64,000 nucleotides of DNA from Apostichopus japonicus. Lineage: Eukaryota > Echinodermata > Holothuroidea > Aspidochirotida > Stichopodidae. The stretch lies in the NCBI RefSeq assembly GCF_037975245.1, contig NC_092563.1, positions 14,064,001 through 14,128,000 on the forward strand. The letters run 5' to 3'. Below are positions 31,092 to 45,152 of the stretch, in pieces. Both the position numbers and the translations under genes were made by a program. Within the stretch, counting starts at the first letter, position 1. Each line of letters opens with the position of its first letter. Below the pieces are notes generated by a model that worked only from the letters and a program-made list of their open reading frames with translations, had not been told where the DNA came from and made no database searches.

Positions 31092-31300
31092 CACTTGCGA
31101 TGCTGAAGACATCACTTGAGTGGGTCACACACCATATTGTTAGACATAACACGTTTCGTAACACGTTGTAAAAACAACTTGCTCGTGACCCAAGTCAGAA
31201 TGACCTAAGTGTATTGCTCAACCATGACTCTACAAACAGACAGAGGACACGACGTAGGAAATATGACTTACGTAATTTCAAGTCGGGACGCATTGAGTAA
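31092..31300. repeat. Diverged duplication, right copy
   Basis: GCGATGCTGAAGACATCA (31097), CTCGTGACCCAAGTC (near 31182) and GTAGGAAATATGACTTA (near 31254) repeat the sequence left of the foldback element, though with different spacing. This suggests an old tandem repeat, one junction of which received the foldback element. Confidence 0.5.
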
Positions 31301-34300
31301 TTTGAGTGAATTCATCATGAAGTGAGTTACTTAAAGTTCTACAGACACCTTGCCAATTTGTCCCCAGATATGCAGTACATATGGTGTGTGTGATAATCTC
31401 ATTCAAAATCTGTTGAAATTTTTCGAAGAGCTCTTTTCGTTTCCAAGATATACACATTTGAAAGTTTTGATAAATCTGAGCAAACTCATTAAATATTTGC
31501 AAACTATGACGTAGTAAGTTGCGCTAATCATATTTTAGCCCTTAATACGTTAACCCCACATAATACGTTAATACGATAAGCCCACATATATCATTTGAAT
31601 AATGTGATGTTCCTCTTTTCAATGAAGACAAAATATTGCTAAAAACTCGCCTTAGGCCACAAACCTGTGCTCAGTGTCCTTGAAACGAAGGTTGTAAAAA
31701 CAAAGGATTTACATAATAGAAATATAAGGCAGCACTCCCTTTACATCATCAAGTTGCATGCATAATGAGCTAATGTTTATTCATAAATAGAAATTAGCAT
31801 TAAGAAAAGGCTTGTAAAATTGTCAATCTTTGATGGATTGTGTTCGGGAGTTGCAGCTATTTTCACGATTTCTAATACATGTTAGAGAGTGATTAGGACA
31901 ATGTTGTTCCTATATAGGTGTCCATAGACCTTTAATGGTGAAACCATTTATGTCAGTACTAACTACTATACTTGCTAATTTTCAGGAGCAGACATTTCAT
32001 CGAAAATGGAAAGAGACTCTTCCGTGAGAAAAAGACCCTCACTTTTTTAAAGCTTCTTGTCTCAGATCCGACTTTTGACACGACAAGTATGACTAAGAAA
32101 CATTAAAAATACAATTTATAGAGTGATGGGGTGGGGTGGGGTGGGGGTGGGGGGAAGTGGCAGAGAAGCACTGCGTTGCTGACCTTTGGTGATGCCACAC
32201 TCACTACATGAGAGTGAACACTTAGATTTCACTGTCGAAAATTATGGATACCATGCAAGTAGATATTTCCAAAAATATTTAAAGCGGTATACATTTATGA
32301 AATTTTGTAACAATTTTGTCTTTTTGATGATGTGATTATAAAGTTGATACGAACAACCTCTGCAGGGATGATATGAAATACATATCCATACATCAATCAA
32401 GTTTTCTATTACCATGTTTCGGAGCTGGGGGGGGGGGTCTGTTTCCCCCTGTTGTTTTGCGATCGGTTGCGGTACTAAACGTGCTTCGAGTAAAGGAACT
32501 GAACTAAGCTTATACTTTCATTGTCCGAGAAAAGTAGTTATCGGGTTCAACCTTAATAGAGTTCACTACACGACTTATTTTTTTGTGTGTGGTCAGTTCT
32601 TCGAATGATATGCAGTTATAATTCAACGTATGACGTTTGCACTTGTTGGTAATGACGTACACAAAACAAAAAAAAAACATATTTTCAACAGGTGGCTTTA
32701 AATGAATAATATCAGGTCTATTCCACTTAGAGGGGCATCCTAAGGGGGTGACGAATGTGTATATAAATGGATGTACGTGTGTTATAGTGTCTGCGAGAAT
32801 GATATCGTCTGACGTTCTCGTTAACACAAATAGCTGCAAGGGTGAACAGTATAAATATTGCTTGTTGAATCATAAAAAATAAAAAAAAACGCCATTTGAC
32901 AAACGTGAAAATTATGACAACATGCTCAGAAAAGTAGAATACCTATAAGCGAAAAACAAAACCAAGCAGAACAAGGGAAAACACTATTTCGTGTTCATAA
33001 TTATTCAGGATCACTGCGTGAGAGGCTTTTAAGTGATATTGCTTAACAATTTCTTATATAATTTTCCTTTGTGACGATTAAGGTGTATTATGCATACCTT
33101 ACATATAGGTCATTTTCACCGTATTAAGATATGCAAAATATGACAAAATCCATGCTTTTAGCGTAACACGCTTGATGAAGATCTTTCAAAGATTTACAAA
33201 GAAGAAAACAGAGAGATAGAAAGAATCAGTAAGTAAGAAAAAAGGAGAACAATATGGAGAACGAGGCCATTTTCTAATGGACAGGTATCCTGTTACTTAT
33301 TCAAGGAGAAATAATTGACACCTGTCTTCATTTGACGATATATAAGATAAAAACAAAAACAAAAATTGATCGGTTTTTAAGGAAAAAGAAATTTCAATTT
33401 TGCCTGAGGCTAAACAAAAATTTCGGAATACAATAAATCTCCACAAAGCTAAATAAACTGAGGGATGGTGAAAGAATACATGTATATAGGCCTATTTAAT
33501 TAAGTCACGTAAGCCAATGGAAGCAAGCCCTAAGTGTCAATCTCAGAGAATAAAAACATAACAAAAAATTAAAAAATAAAAGGAAAGAGAGAGGAAAGCA
33601 AGACAAACTAAAATGACTACACATGAATGCAGATTTCGTTGGCAGTTTTATCAAAATTACGCAAATAACTCGACGACGGGAGTATTCTTTAAAAAAAAAA
33701 AATGTTAAACACAACCCCCCGTGTCCCCTTAAGTCAACGGTGTCCTGATTTTTGCGCTCGAATGGTCATCGGGTTTTTATCTCCAGAGGGTTAAAAATGA
33801 TTTTGCCTTTAAAATGTGGTTAATATTCTTTTTTTCTTTTTTTTTTTAAATTTCTTTCTTTTATTTTTATGCGATGATGAATACAAGCGAATTACAACGG
33901 TGTGTGATTACTGGATGACATCGAGGCTTATAGTCGCTCTAATGGCGTTGTTCCACCTGTCATGCTATGACAAAAGAAAAGAAAAGACATTGCAAGAACA
34001 AGAACAGAAAACTTATAAGACATATAGAAGTTAAAATAGTCGCTGTATGGCCCCTAGCCATCAATTTTCTTGTTCAAGTTGATCATGTTTTTTAAGAAAC
34101 AAGGCAATTTCGCTTTTAAATGCATTTTATTTTTTGGTAAAGTATCTGCGATCTCTTTTATCTCTGTCGACTTCAAATGTTTTGGCCCGAATTATCTGGT
34201 CTATCCTTTTTAAGAAAAAGATAGAAAGAGAGAAAAAAAGGGGGAAACACGAAATAAACTACTATTATGTGGATAGTATATCCTACGGCGCTGTAGGTTA

Positions 34301-34950
34301 TACTAAATGTCATATTACAAAATATATATGAACCTATCAACCCCGAGTGAAGGAAAAGTTTACTATAGTATTTCGGTGTTTTTTGTCCAGCTTGGTAATC
34401 ATGTCAAGTTCTTTAATTAATCCTTGGGACTGGTCAGCAAATGATGATAAAGCGAAAAAAAACATGACCAAACACCATCAAACTCAACCCAAGATTGTAA
34501 CAATTTAACGGTAAAGAAAGCGGAAAGGAAGTTACAAGCTAAGAAAGTTTCCTTCATGCATGGAAATATTGAATTTCCTCATTTAAAGCAGATAGTTGTG
34601 TGTGTGTTTTTTTTTAAAATATTCATTTAATTTTCAATAATAACAATATACAGTCCATTTACATGATCATCATTGCCATACAGATAAAGTTTCGAAATTC
34701 CAAAAATTGAGGGTATATTGTGGAAAGTTTGAATAATTCGGCTAATATATGTGGTTAACCTATAGTGTGCCATATCTAGGCTGTAGATATACTAAAGTTC
34801 GAATGGAAGTCGTGATTGTTTTATAATTAACGCTTCCTTTGTCTTAAGTCGTGTGCCTTAGTTGAGCCAGTCGTAAACGCAATCTGATGAATACCTGATT
34901 GGTTTTTAAAGTGCTGAAAGTTGTTGACCAGCAGCAAAGCTGATATAAAA
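31301..34950. other. Intergenic, no gene seen
   Basis: G-rich tract GGGGTGGGGTGGGG near 32128-32158, poly(G) near 32428, A-runs and T-runs near 32880, 33690 and 33830. No exon or RNA gene recognised. Confidence 0.5.
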
Positions 34951-35941
34951 TAATGTTTCATGTGTCTGATGTGTGTGGTTGCTAAATGATGTAAACGTAA
35001 TGTTTCACTTGTCTGATGTGGTTGCTATAGTGTAAACGTAATGTTTCACTTGTCTGATGTGGTTGCTATGGTGTAAACGTAATGTTTCACTTGTCTGATG
35101 TGGTTGCTATGGTGTAAACGTAATGTTTCACTTGTCTGATGTGGTTGCTATGGTGTAAACGTAATGTTTCACTTGTCTGATGTGGTTGCTATAGTGTAAA
35201 CGTAATGTTTCACTTGTCTGATGTGGTTGCTATGGTGTAAACGTAATGTTTCACTTGTCTGATGTGGTTGCTATGGTGTAAACGTAATGTTTCACGTGTC
35301 TGGTGTGGTTGTTATGTGATGTAAACGTAATGTTTCACGTGTCTGATGTGGTTGTTATGTGATGTAAACATAATGTTTCACGTGTCTGGTGTGGTTGTTA
35401 TGTGATGTAAACGTAATGTTTCACGTGTCTGATGTGGTTGTTATGTGATGTAAACGTAATGTTTCATGTGTCTGATGTCGTTGTTATGTGATGTAAACGT
35501 CATGTTTCACGTGTCTGATATGGTTGCTATGATGTAAACGTATTGTTCACGTGTCTGATGTGGTTGTTATATTGGAAATGTAATGTTTCACGTGTCTGAT
35601 GTGGTTGCTATGATGTAAACGTATTGTTTCACTTGTCTAATGTGGTTGCTATATTGTTAACGTAATGTTTCACGTGTCTGATGTGGTTGCGTTATGATGT
35701 AAACGTAATGTTTCGCGTGTCTAATATGGTTGCAATGATGTAAACGTAATGTTTCACGTGTCTGATGTGGTTGCTATGGTGTAAACGTCATGTTGTTTCA
35801 CGTGTCTGATGTGGTTGCAATGGTGTAAACGTAATGTTTCACGTGTCTGGTGTGGTTGCTATATGATGTAAACGTAATGTGTCACGTGTCTGATATGGTT
35901 GCTATGGTGTTTTCATGTGTCTGATATGTAAACGTAACGTT
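34951..35941. repeat. 41-43-bp minisatellite, about 23 copies
   Basis: Units of the form GTAAACGTAATGTTTCACTT plus GTCTGATGTGGTTGCTATAGT are repeated for nearly 1 kb. Copies 2-8 are almost identical 41-base units with CACTTG. From about 35290 the units are mostly 43 bases and carry CACGTG instead. Towards the right edge copies become more divergent, with unit-length changes and point substitutions. This looks like a tandem array homogenised in its left part. No protein is implied. Confidence 0.95.
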
Positions 35942-37826
35942 CTGTAATTTATTAGATTCCTTTAGTTATCTTTCTTGATGTTCTTCGAATATTTCCCATC
36001 ACTGCATTGAATTCATCATATCATCTCAGTGGTCAAGTCTCATGTCAAACAAACAATAATGGAAAAAAATAATGGAAAATACTGCATTTCTTAACTTTAT
36101 TTATTTTTATTTACTCTTCTTGCCAAGAAGATGTTAATTTTTTAACCTTCATGGATTTTTACCTCAAAAAGACACTTGCAAATGTATATCGAGAGACTAT
36201 TAACAGTTGTGATTGGGCACCCCAATTGAAATCCAACTGCCCGGCACAAGTTGACTCTCCCCCCACCCACACCCCGCCCACCCTCTATCCTCCTTCATGT
36301 CAAGAAATTGCTCTGAAACTGGATTCAACAGGTTTTCTTTAAAAACCCTGTATGAAATCGCTGAATGTTTTAAACAGGTAGGCCTACATATATAACACCG
36401 GCAGAGTTACTTTGCAATAACATGACATCGCATCATGGCTTGGCATGCGATCGACTTTGTTTTTCCTCTTGTTTTTCTTTTCTCTGTAAGTGGATTTAGT
36501 TATAGCCTAATCCGCTGTTGGAGATGATAAATCATGCCGTGCTATGATCAACTTTGAGAATATTCATATTTTCTTATTGTAATCATCTATATCACTTTTC
36601 TAACAACTGACCCATTTCTTTTTTTTTTTTTTTCGATAAAATCCTTTCACTTTGTACCGCCAAAGAAAAAGAAAAAAGAAAAACCAGGACAAGAAAATAA
36701 ATACCATTTACGTAGCCATTAGAATTGCTAAGTAGGATGGGTTTGATAGAACGCCCTTTACTGATCCCGATAAATGGCCGTGCTCAAAAAAAGAGCACTG
36801 TCGTAATGGCCAACGGCTGTCTGTGATCTACATAATTTTACTCTTTCTTTCTCCATCTCCATCTCTCTGTCTCTCTTCTGTTTTTTTCTAACTCTCTCTG
36901 TCAATTTTTCCATCTTTGAGACGCGCCATGTTCGTGCTGAAATAGAATCTAACATCTGAAAAAGAATATAGAGACGGGTATATTTTACAGAGACATGAAT
37001 GATTTATCATTTTATTTATTATGGAATACTCCCTAGTACGGACATATTAAAACTTGTTGGGGGCCCCTGTCTACTCCCCGATGAAATACAATACTAGAAC
37101 GGTGTACGGCATGTCTGCCTTTTCATATAACGTTGGACTCTGTCATAGTCATCATAACTGAGCGATACTATGAGGCCTGCTAAAGGTCCTCGAAGCGACA
37201 GGCTTGCTAATTAAATACGTTCCCTCCCGGCAAACCTTTATTTTCTCGCTTGTGTTTACTTTTGAAGCTTTTAAACATATTAACGTTCATGAATACAAAT
37301 TTTTGTTTCATAGAGTCTAAACGCCAAAAAAAGAAAAAAAATGTAGGTTGTTAGGATCGGTAGAGTTTTCATTGTATAGTTGTAATGTTACCGAAGAAAG
37401 AGCGAACAGAATAGATATTATTATTATTACAGAATAGATATTATTATTATTTTGAAATATTGATGAAGTATTATAATAAGTAAAGAACCAAAGAAGACAA
37501 TAATCAGTTAGTCATACTCACCCCGGTCAGCATCTTTCGTGTTCTTGATTCTTCATACATTAACAGACGTAAGATTCGCCATTGGGATAAAACAGTCATG
37601 TCCGTAACTGGACACCGTTCTGAATAAATCTATCGAAACAAAAATAACTTAGTTATTGCTCGAGTCCCCACTTGTTGAAGAGAATGCTTACTTACTTGTA
37701 CAGGGGTCTTAACATGTCAACGAAGGACGTGGAGCTGGAGAAGGTGGGGAGGAAGGGGGGGGGGGTGGACGGAACCTGAAAGAACAAGAATAAACTAAAA
37801 CCAAACAAACCTGTGATCAATTAGTG
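35942..37826. other. Intergenic, no gene seen
   Basis: Contains a direct duplication of AGAATAGATATTATTATTAT near 37407-37450, a T-run near 36619 and poly(G) near 37756-37765. No gene recognised. Confidence 0.5.
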
Positions 37827-37923
37827 TTTAATATTATTATTTATTATTATTATTATTATGATGATTATTATTTTATATGTTTATATATTATATTTATATT
37901 ATTATTATTATCATTATTATTAC

Positions 37924-38011
<88 letters not shown>

Positions 38012-38094
38012 TCATATATATATATACATACATACATATATTTATATATATAAATTTGTATATAAATATATATTTATATATATTTATTTATATA
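37827..38094. repeat. (TTA)n plus (AT)n compound repeat
   Basis: Imperfect TTA trinucleotide repeat to about 37920, then about 85 bases of AT dinucleotide, then AT-rich sequence with CATA and TTTATA variants. Confidence 0.95.
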
Positions 38095-39665
38095 ATTGAA
38101 ATCATAGTAAGTTGAAAATCCAGAACAGTGAAAAAACTTCCAGCAGATATATATATCTACTCCTTAGACTTAGGATTAGCCTGGCTGCGGGCCTCTATAA
38201 GTCATTATCTAGTTCCCACATACCGTCGGCCATGCACTTTTCTCGCCTTAATCACAAGAAAAAGCGCTGGAAGCTAAAATATAACACGAGAAGGGCGTCC
38301 CATCCATCATACTTAAGGCGGTGAGAACCTGCTCTTACCGGCCTTTTCCATCCCATTACAAAGTCTAGTTTTTTAATGCTGTAGCGGCTTAATTGCAGTT
38401 GTATCACAAGTGGAATATTGATAACCCCTCAATAAAGACTTTCTCAAAATGGTGGCCTTAAAACGTAACTTATCCGTCATACTTGAAAAAACTGGTGGAT
38501 TTTATATAACTTTCATGACCATAGGTTTTAATTTAAATTCTCTTTTTCCTTACTTTTCTAAAAGGTCTAGAGGATATTTTAATTTTCGGAAAATCTGTCA
38601 TTTACAACCAGGAAGCTTCTCTTTTTGTGGGTATTACTACGAGCTTCCTATGGGTTTAAGAAACAGAGAGATTTCCCCCTTGAAAAGTTGGATCACCGTC
38701 CGGTAAGGGTACTCCTCCTATCGTCCACATCGTCTCCAGATGATGGATCGTGTCTCAACGGCGGAAATGACAACGCTTCAGTTTGTGCTTTTTGCAACGT
38801 TTTGTTCCAATTCTGTTTTGATTTTCGTTCTTTCGTACTTTTTCTACCTTTTCTTGAAACTGAAATTTCCTCCATTTTGTATTTTTTTTTTGTTCGCAAG
38901 AAATTACCAGTGGTTCGATCTTGTTTTAAGGAAGACGTGATATTTATTACACGAAGAGAGATTTAGGCTCGTCGAGAGACGTATATACCCAAGTCGAGAA
39001 TAGTTTTGTTCACACCGTGGCTATATAGGAAACCCCTTCTTCCAGGAACGGTAACGCTTCGGAGTTGCTTTCGATTAAGTTTTTGGCGATGCTGTTCCTT
39101 GTGCTAAAATATTAAACCTTGATCATGTGTTTAATGCTAATATAATGTAATAACTTCGTCTGGGCGACGAAAAATCGAGAATCGAAATAGGTTCATCCGT
39201 GGTTAATCGCTAAATTAACCGTCACATGGTGGAAATATCTAGAGGGGTGTCTTATGTTTGGATAAACATGTGTAATCTAACTATGCGTAATATTCAAAAG
39301 ATGTGCTTTTTTGGTCTTCAAACCTCCGAAAGCTGGTAAAGTATAGCATCTCTGTGGGCCAACTAAATCATTTTAAAGGCTACATTGTGATTTCTATCGC
39401 CAAGTAGATAACAAAAGATTGCAGACCCAAAATTTTACAATATCAGCGACTTGCCAAAAAGAAACAAATGGAAAAAAAGAAGGTGCATGCTTATAAAATA
39501 TTTTGGCTCAACATCATGTTCCCATTGTCATTTTCCTGAATCGCACTAACACACATCAGGCTTATGTAAGCAGCTCAATAACATATGCTTATTATATAAG
39601 CAGTAGTACACGCCTACATAAGAAGTACGGAAACCATGCTGATCCTAGACACGCGGTTGTTAACC
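38095..39665. other. Intergenic, no confident gene
   Basis: A 70-codon frame at 38112-38324 ends in GGCGGTGAGA, which looks like a splice donor, but the peptide matches nothing I recognise and no acceptor or partner exon is evident. Overlapping frames at 38449-38966 lack recognisable domains. Confidence 0.4.
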
Positions 39666-39902
39666 GACACACATAACAAAATACAATATACAATATATAT
39701 ATATATATATACATATACATACATACATATTTATCATGTGTATATATAATATATATATATATATAATGTATGTAATATATATACATATATAAATGTTTAT
39801 ACATATTTATAATGTGTATATATATAATATACATATATATATAATGTATGTAATATATATGTAATATATATATGTATGTATATGTATTTTGTTATGTGTG
39901 TC
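39666..39902. mobile_element. Small AT-rich element with perfect 19-bp inverted ends
   Basis: GACACACATAACAAAATAC at 39666-39684 is exactly matched in reverse complement at 39884-39902. The 237-base interval is AT-rich and contains a tandem duplication of about 77 bases (ATATTTATCATGTGTATA near 39727, ATATTTATAATGTGTATA near 39803). Perfect ends and small size fit a recent MITE or inverted-repeat satellite unit. No clear target-site duplication is visible. Confidence 0.6.
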
Positions 39903-41435
39903 CTTGACTATCAGCTCGCTACCAAACTTTTGTATGAATATTAATGATAACAAAATCTGGCAGGATTGTCAGATTGTGCTCCGAACTGGTAATTCTGCAA
40001 AAAATATCTTTAAATATTAACGGAACTCAATATCCATGAGCAACATTACAATGTAGTTAAAATCTGGGTAACATTACTTGATTGTGTCATTTCTAGTACA
40101 AAATCTTCTTTTGTATTGAAATTGATTCTGTTTGCCCCCTTAGGCATGATACTCTGCGATAAAATAGTCAAATTTAATAGCGATAGCAAAATGAAACTTT
40201 CGCCCCACAAAAGTTGTATTAAACACGTTTTACATTAAGCATTGGTGTTTATAAGATTTTCAATGCCTTGGGCTAAATTTGTACTATAATTTTTTCACAA
40301 CTTAAGGGGGGGAAAAAAGAAGAGAACAAAATAATAAAAATAAGAAGAAACGGAGGATAAAAAACAATAACGGAAGAAAGAATAAAAAAAAAAATCGTCC
40401 AAAATAACAGTGAAACGATCACGACAATTCGTCGAAATGTGTATATAGATGGTTAAACGTATAACGTATAACGATAAGTTGTATATCTATTGTTATTTGA
40501 ATATACATACCCATACTATGGTTGACGAAAGGAACACAAAAAACAACAGAAACTTGAGAGAAAGAGAGGCAGAGAGGCAGAGAGAGAGAAATCAACGAGA
40601 TGAAAGCAACCAATGACCTCCTTATAACTGTGGTTTGAAATATCCCCCACATTTATGTTAATCAAACCTCTCCTTCTTCTTTTTTGCTTTTGCACTCAGA
40701 CGTGATGTTATCTCAGAGACAATCGTGTGTTTATCAAAGGAAATGTCATTTAGGGGGGTTCTCCCAACTTTTCCACATGGTTTTTTTTTTGAGTCGGGTA
40801 CCCCATTCTTCACTTGTCATTTTTTTTTATCACTTGATATCATTACAATTCATTTGGGGGGTTTGTCAGTATAGGACTAATAATCAAAGATAATATTCTT
40901 CGCCAATTGCTTCCCTGAAGCACGTTCTGGTCGACAATTTGTGAGCATCAGAGGCAAGCATGTGACAAGAGTGATAAAAGACCTGTCGAATCATGAACTC
41001 TCTTTTATCACTAAAATATAACATACATGTGTTTAAAGTTTTGTATACTTGCGCGAGATCACCAATAAATGACGTGGTTTTTCTTTAGTTATATATCGTT
41101 TCTTATCATATTTCTTTTTTTAAATTGTTTTACAGTATTGTTGTCGGACCATTGATAATTGCTTTCTAGATATCTGCGCATCGCTATTTGCGCATATAGG
41201 ATTCGATGCAACTATATACATCCCATATAAGGAGTGGTAAGAACTCAACTGAGATCATGGTTAACATTAGTGTTAGATCATTAGTTATAGAAACGGGCCG
41301 TCATTTTTGTAAACTTATGATGCCCCCCACCCCCCCAAAAAGAGTTCTCGCAAAATATGTTACTTTCTCTTTGTATTTCTGTTCATATTCTCAAACTTTA
41401 GTATGCTATATTGCCCTCGTTAGGTCATGTTAAAA
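39903..41435. other. Intergenic, no gene seen
   Basis: AT-rich single-copy-looking DNA with an A-run near 40387 and T-runs near 40782 and 40821. No gene recognised. Confidence 0.5.
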
Positions 41436-41655
<220 letters not shown>

Positions 41656-44600
41656 TCGGATGTGTTCATTCAGCGATTGCAAAACACATCTTCAGTACGG
41701 AAAATAACTATGCAATGTATAAAGTTAAAACCGTAGAACCGTACAAGACACGTGGCTTGATGATATTATACGTATACTTGATCAAGTCTTCACCATTGTG
41801 TGTGAAGGAACATTAAATATGTGATATCTTCGATATATTTCTTCGCTGTTTGGGGGGACTTCGTTCATCACTTTACAGTTTATCACCATCACATAGACCA
41901 ATAATGATGGTGGTTGAATCTGTGTCTCCTTTTATTCGGTGGTAAAGTGCTGGCATCGTCTCTTAGTCGCCACCCAGTTGGGACAATCCCCCCCCCCCTC
42001 CCCTTCTATATTGTACTGTCCTGTCCCGCTTCAGAGCACTCGTAGTATCAGTATGAGCAGTATGAATATCATACTTCTATCACATAAAGGCTATAGGGAA
42101 CTGTTTGTACTGTCAATACGAGTGCTTTGAAGCATGATACGGGAGGACAGTTTAGAGAGTTATTAGCATTAGGAGATTGTCCAAATTGGCTGCTTAGTTA
42201 GACTAATTACACTCTTATTTGATTCCCATTCAATGTCAACAACAAAAAAAGTAATCTTAAAGGCAACGTTTTAAGTTCGGTCGGCAATGTTATCTAACAC
42301 CAACCTATAGTACTCAAAACAATGTTGTTATTGACCAAACTAAACAGACGTCCCAGAGCTCGTAAATAAGGTTAAATAAAATTAAATAAGAGATTCAAAG
42401 ATTCATTCATTACTCTATATCTCGTCTCCACTTCATATCCTCGACCAAACCATTCTCTTCCCATCTCATTAATGATATGTCGTATGCAAAAATGGAAAAC
42501 GTATCCGGGTATACTGTCGAGTTAATGAAGCTGTATTGTGTCCGGCATCTCATGTTTTACCGAATATTGTCGATAAATTCATCCAAGTCAATTCCAATAT
42601 CCTGCTTCTTTTTTTTAATACAACTACCGATTTATAACCCTTTTAACCACTATCATGACGTTCCGGTTAACCTTAATTTAAATTTGAGCCATCTTCTTAA
42701 GATGTATCTATTTCCTATCTTGATTTTTTTCGTCTTTTCTCTCCTCTATACAGTTTTTTTTTCTTTCTCTTCTTTATCCTCTCTTTTTTTTTCTCTCTGT
42801 GAGTTTTAATCTTTAATTTGTCTACTTTGACGATAGGTATTCATGGATCATTTAAACTGAAAATCAGACCAAATATTTAGAACAAACACTTATTTCCCAA
42901 AGCATATCACTTGAAGAAGTCCATCCATCCTGACAATCCCCCCAAACCGTTTACCGACCATCTAGACTCGAATTTCAGAGAAACCAAAGTAGTCCAACCT
43001 TCGAGGGCTTATTAAAAAAAGCCTATTAAAAGTGGCTAGTTAAACAGGCGAACAGCGAAAAACAAGATAATTAGACCTTCCTCTATGTATCTCGCATAAA
43101 GTTCAAGTGTTTGATACAGTTACTATACCCAGTCAAACTAGATTTATCTTCCCCCCTTTTTTTTTGTGTATCTCTTTCCTTTTCTTTTTCTGTTTCTTTT
43201 TGGCTAATTTCAAACAGGTCAAAGAAAAGGTAGATTTGCGATATCACTTCATTCTACATTTGGTAGAAATTTGTCCCCAAGGAGCAATTTCTAAATGGAG
43301 CATAGCGGCACAATGGTCATCCTTTTTTTTTGGCTTTTTTCCTTTTTCCTATTTTTTTTTTTTTGGCTTTTCTCTCTCGCATATCAGACAAGACGTTTGG
43401 ACCCTTCCTCCTTTTTCTTCTTCTTCTGACTTGCTCATCTCGCTGTCTATAATAGTCCCTCTGTATTTCTTTTTTTTTTTACTTTTATGAAGCGATCGAA
43501 ACGACCAAACCTAAGGAAGAAGAAGAATAAGAAGAAGAAGAAGAAGAGAGAAAAAAAAAGAAGAAAAAAATCATTCCTTCTTTGAACCTGCCTAGGGGTC
43601 TTGGAGGAACGGGCGGAGGTATCATCATTGGCAGATATGCATTATAATACATGATCTACTTTTTTGTTTCGTCTTCTTCTTCTTCTTCTCTTTATCAAAC
43701 GTCTCTATTTTTTTCCTCCCAATTAGATAATCAGTACGGGCTTCATCAATCCGGGATACGTCATCTCTCCCCGTCCGAAGATGTCAAGATTTCGCTTAAA
43801 CGACTGTGTGTCAATGCCTGTCGATTCCGTTACATGGCACGCGGTCGGCCAAATTCACAAGGCGAGCTCTCACTTAAAACATTCCGTCACACCTTCTTCG
43901 CAAAGAGAGGCAAGGAGACCCCAAAACGAGAGCTTATGGAATAAATTTTCAGAACACAATCTAATTTTCTCTACAGCTCTTCACAGTTCGATATATTCTC
44001 TTGACCCGCTTATGTCACTCATTCCTGGGGGCCACAATCTCGAATGATATTGTCAACTTGGAAAATGTAACGGTTTTCATTCTAGGGGCTTTACGGATTC
44101 CTTTATTTTATTTATTTTTTTTCCCTTCTTTCCTTCTTTTCTCTAGCCTGTTTTTTTTCTTCTTCTTCATCTTCTTCTTCTTTTCATTATTCTTTTTTTC
44201 CCCCTTCGACTCTCCTATGCGAGGCCTGGCGGTTGGGGTCGAGTTATATTCAAGATACAAGAAAGTTATTGAGTATTTGGCACCTTTACCGAGCTCTCCG
44301 AAACTGGGACAAGTTATGGACAGGGATTTATACCTGTTTGATTCCAATGGGAAGAAGTTAACAATTCCAAGTGCGAACTGAAATAAAATAACAAGAGAGA
44401 ATTAAATTGACATTATATGCTCGATTTAGCAGATTCGACTTAATGATTTGATAGCTGGCTTGCCCATTGAAATGTCGCTTTGTTTGGCGAGAGAATTGTT
44501 AACAAGGGGCAAGATTACAATATATTCGTAAAAGAAAAAGGTCAACTAAGGCCAATGGTGCGTCCATCGAAGCGTGTGGTGTCGTTTTACTTTCGTCTTT

Positions 44601-45051
44601 TAACGAGGACGTATGACAAGATTCGGTTGACAAGATGAAAATAGTTCATTGAGAATTTGATTATATAGTTCAGACAGGTCAGGTATGTTAGGCCAAACTT
44701 TTGTTTTCCCTTCCCCCTTCCCCCGCACCAACGCCCCCCCCCCCTCTCGCACTCCCAGTCCTATCATATATGCATAAACACAACGGAACTTGAAGCAGCT
44801 CTTGGGTCGATTTTGCTTTTCAATTTTCAAATATATTTGAAACTGACATCGAATGACAATAAATTTCGTAGTTCGTCTAGTAAAACTCCCTTTCAAATGA
44901 CGGTAAAAATCATTAAAGAAAAAGGTTTTTTTGGGGGGGGGGACGGGGGTGAGGGGTGTTAGGGGGGTTGCTTGCTTGCTATCAAACATTCTTGACGATA
45001 TTTTAAGACACATAGTGCCACTTTGAATGATATAATTTGTTATCGATATCA
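41656..45051. other. Intergenic with polypyrimidine tracts
   Basis: CTT/T-rich tracts near 43150-43200, 43320-43480, 43670-43690 and 44108-44200, and an AGA-type tract near 43515-43570, explain the longer Phe/Ser/Leu-rich frames. The less biased stretch 43737-43945 is open in two overlapping frames but matches no family I know. Confidence 0.45.
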
Positions 45052-45152
45052 TATTATTATTATGATTATTATTTTTATTATTATTATTATTATTGTTGTT
45101 AATATTATTATATTTATCATTCATATTATTATTATTATTATTATTTTTATTA
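45052..45152. repeat. Imperfect (ATT)n trinucleotide array
   Basis: ATT units with GTT, TTT and CAT variants. The minus strand reads as an Asn-rich pseudo-peptide. Confidence 0.9.

Noticed and set aside
34951-35941. CRISPR-like repeat array
   Set aside because: Units are directly tandem with no unique spacers, and the context is eukaryotic. It is a minisatellite.
38112-38324. Possible exon ending in a GGTGAGA donor-like site
   Set aside because: The donor-like string alone is weak evidence. The peptide is unrecognised and no acceptor or partner exon was found.
43651-44381. Chained plus-strand frames that might be exons
   Set aside because: Ser/Phe-rich ends come from CTT and T runs. The middle is open in two overlapping frames with no family match and no convincing splice sites.
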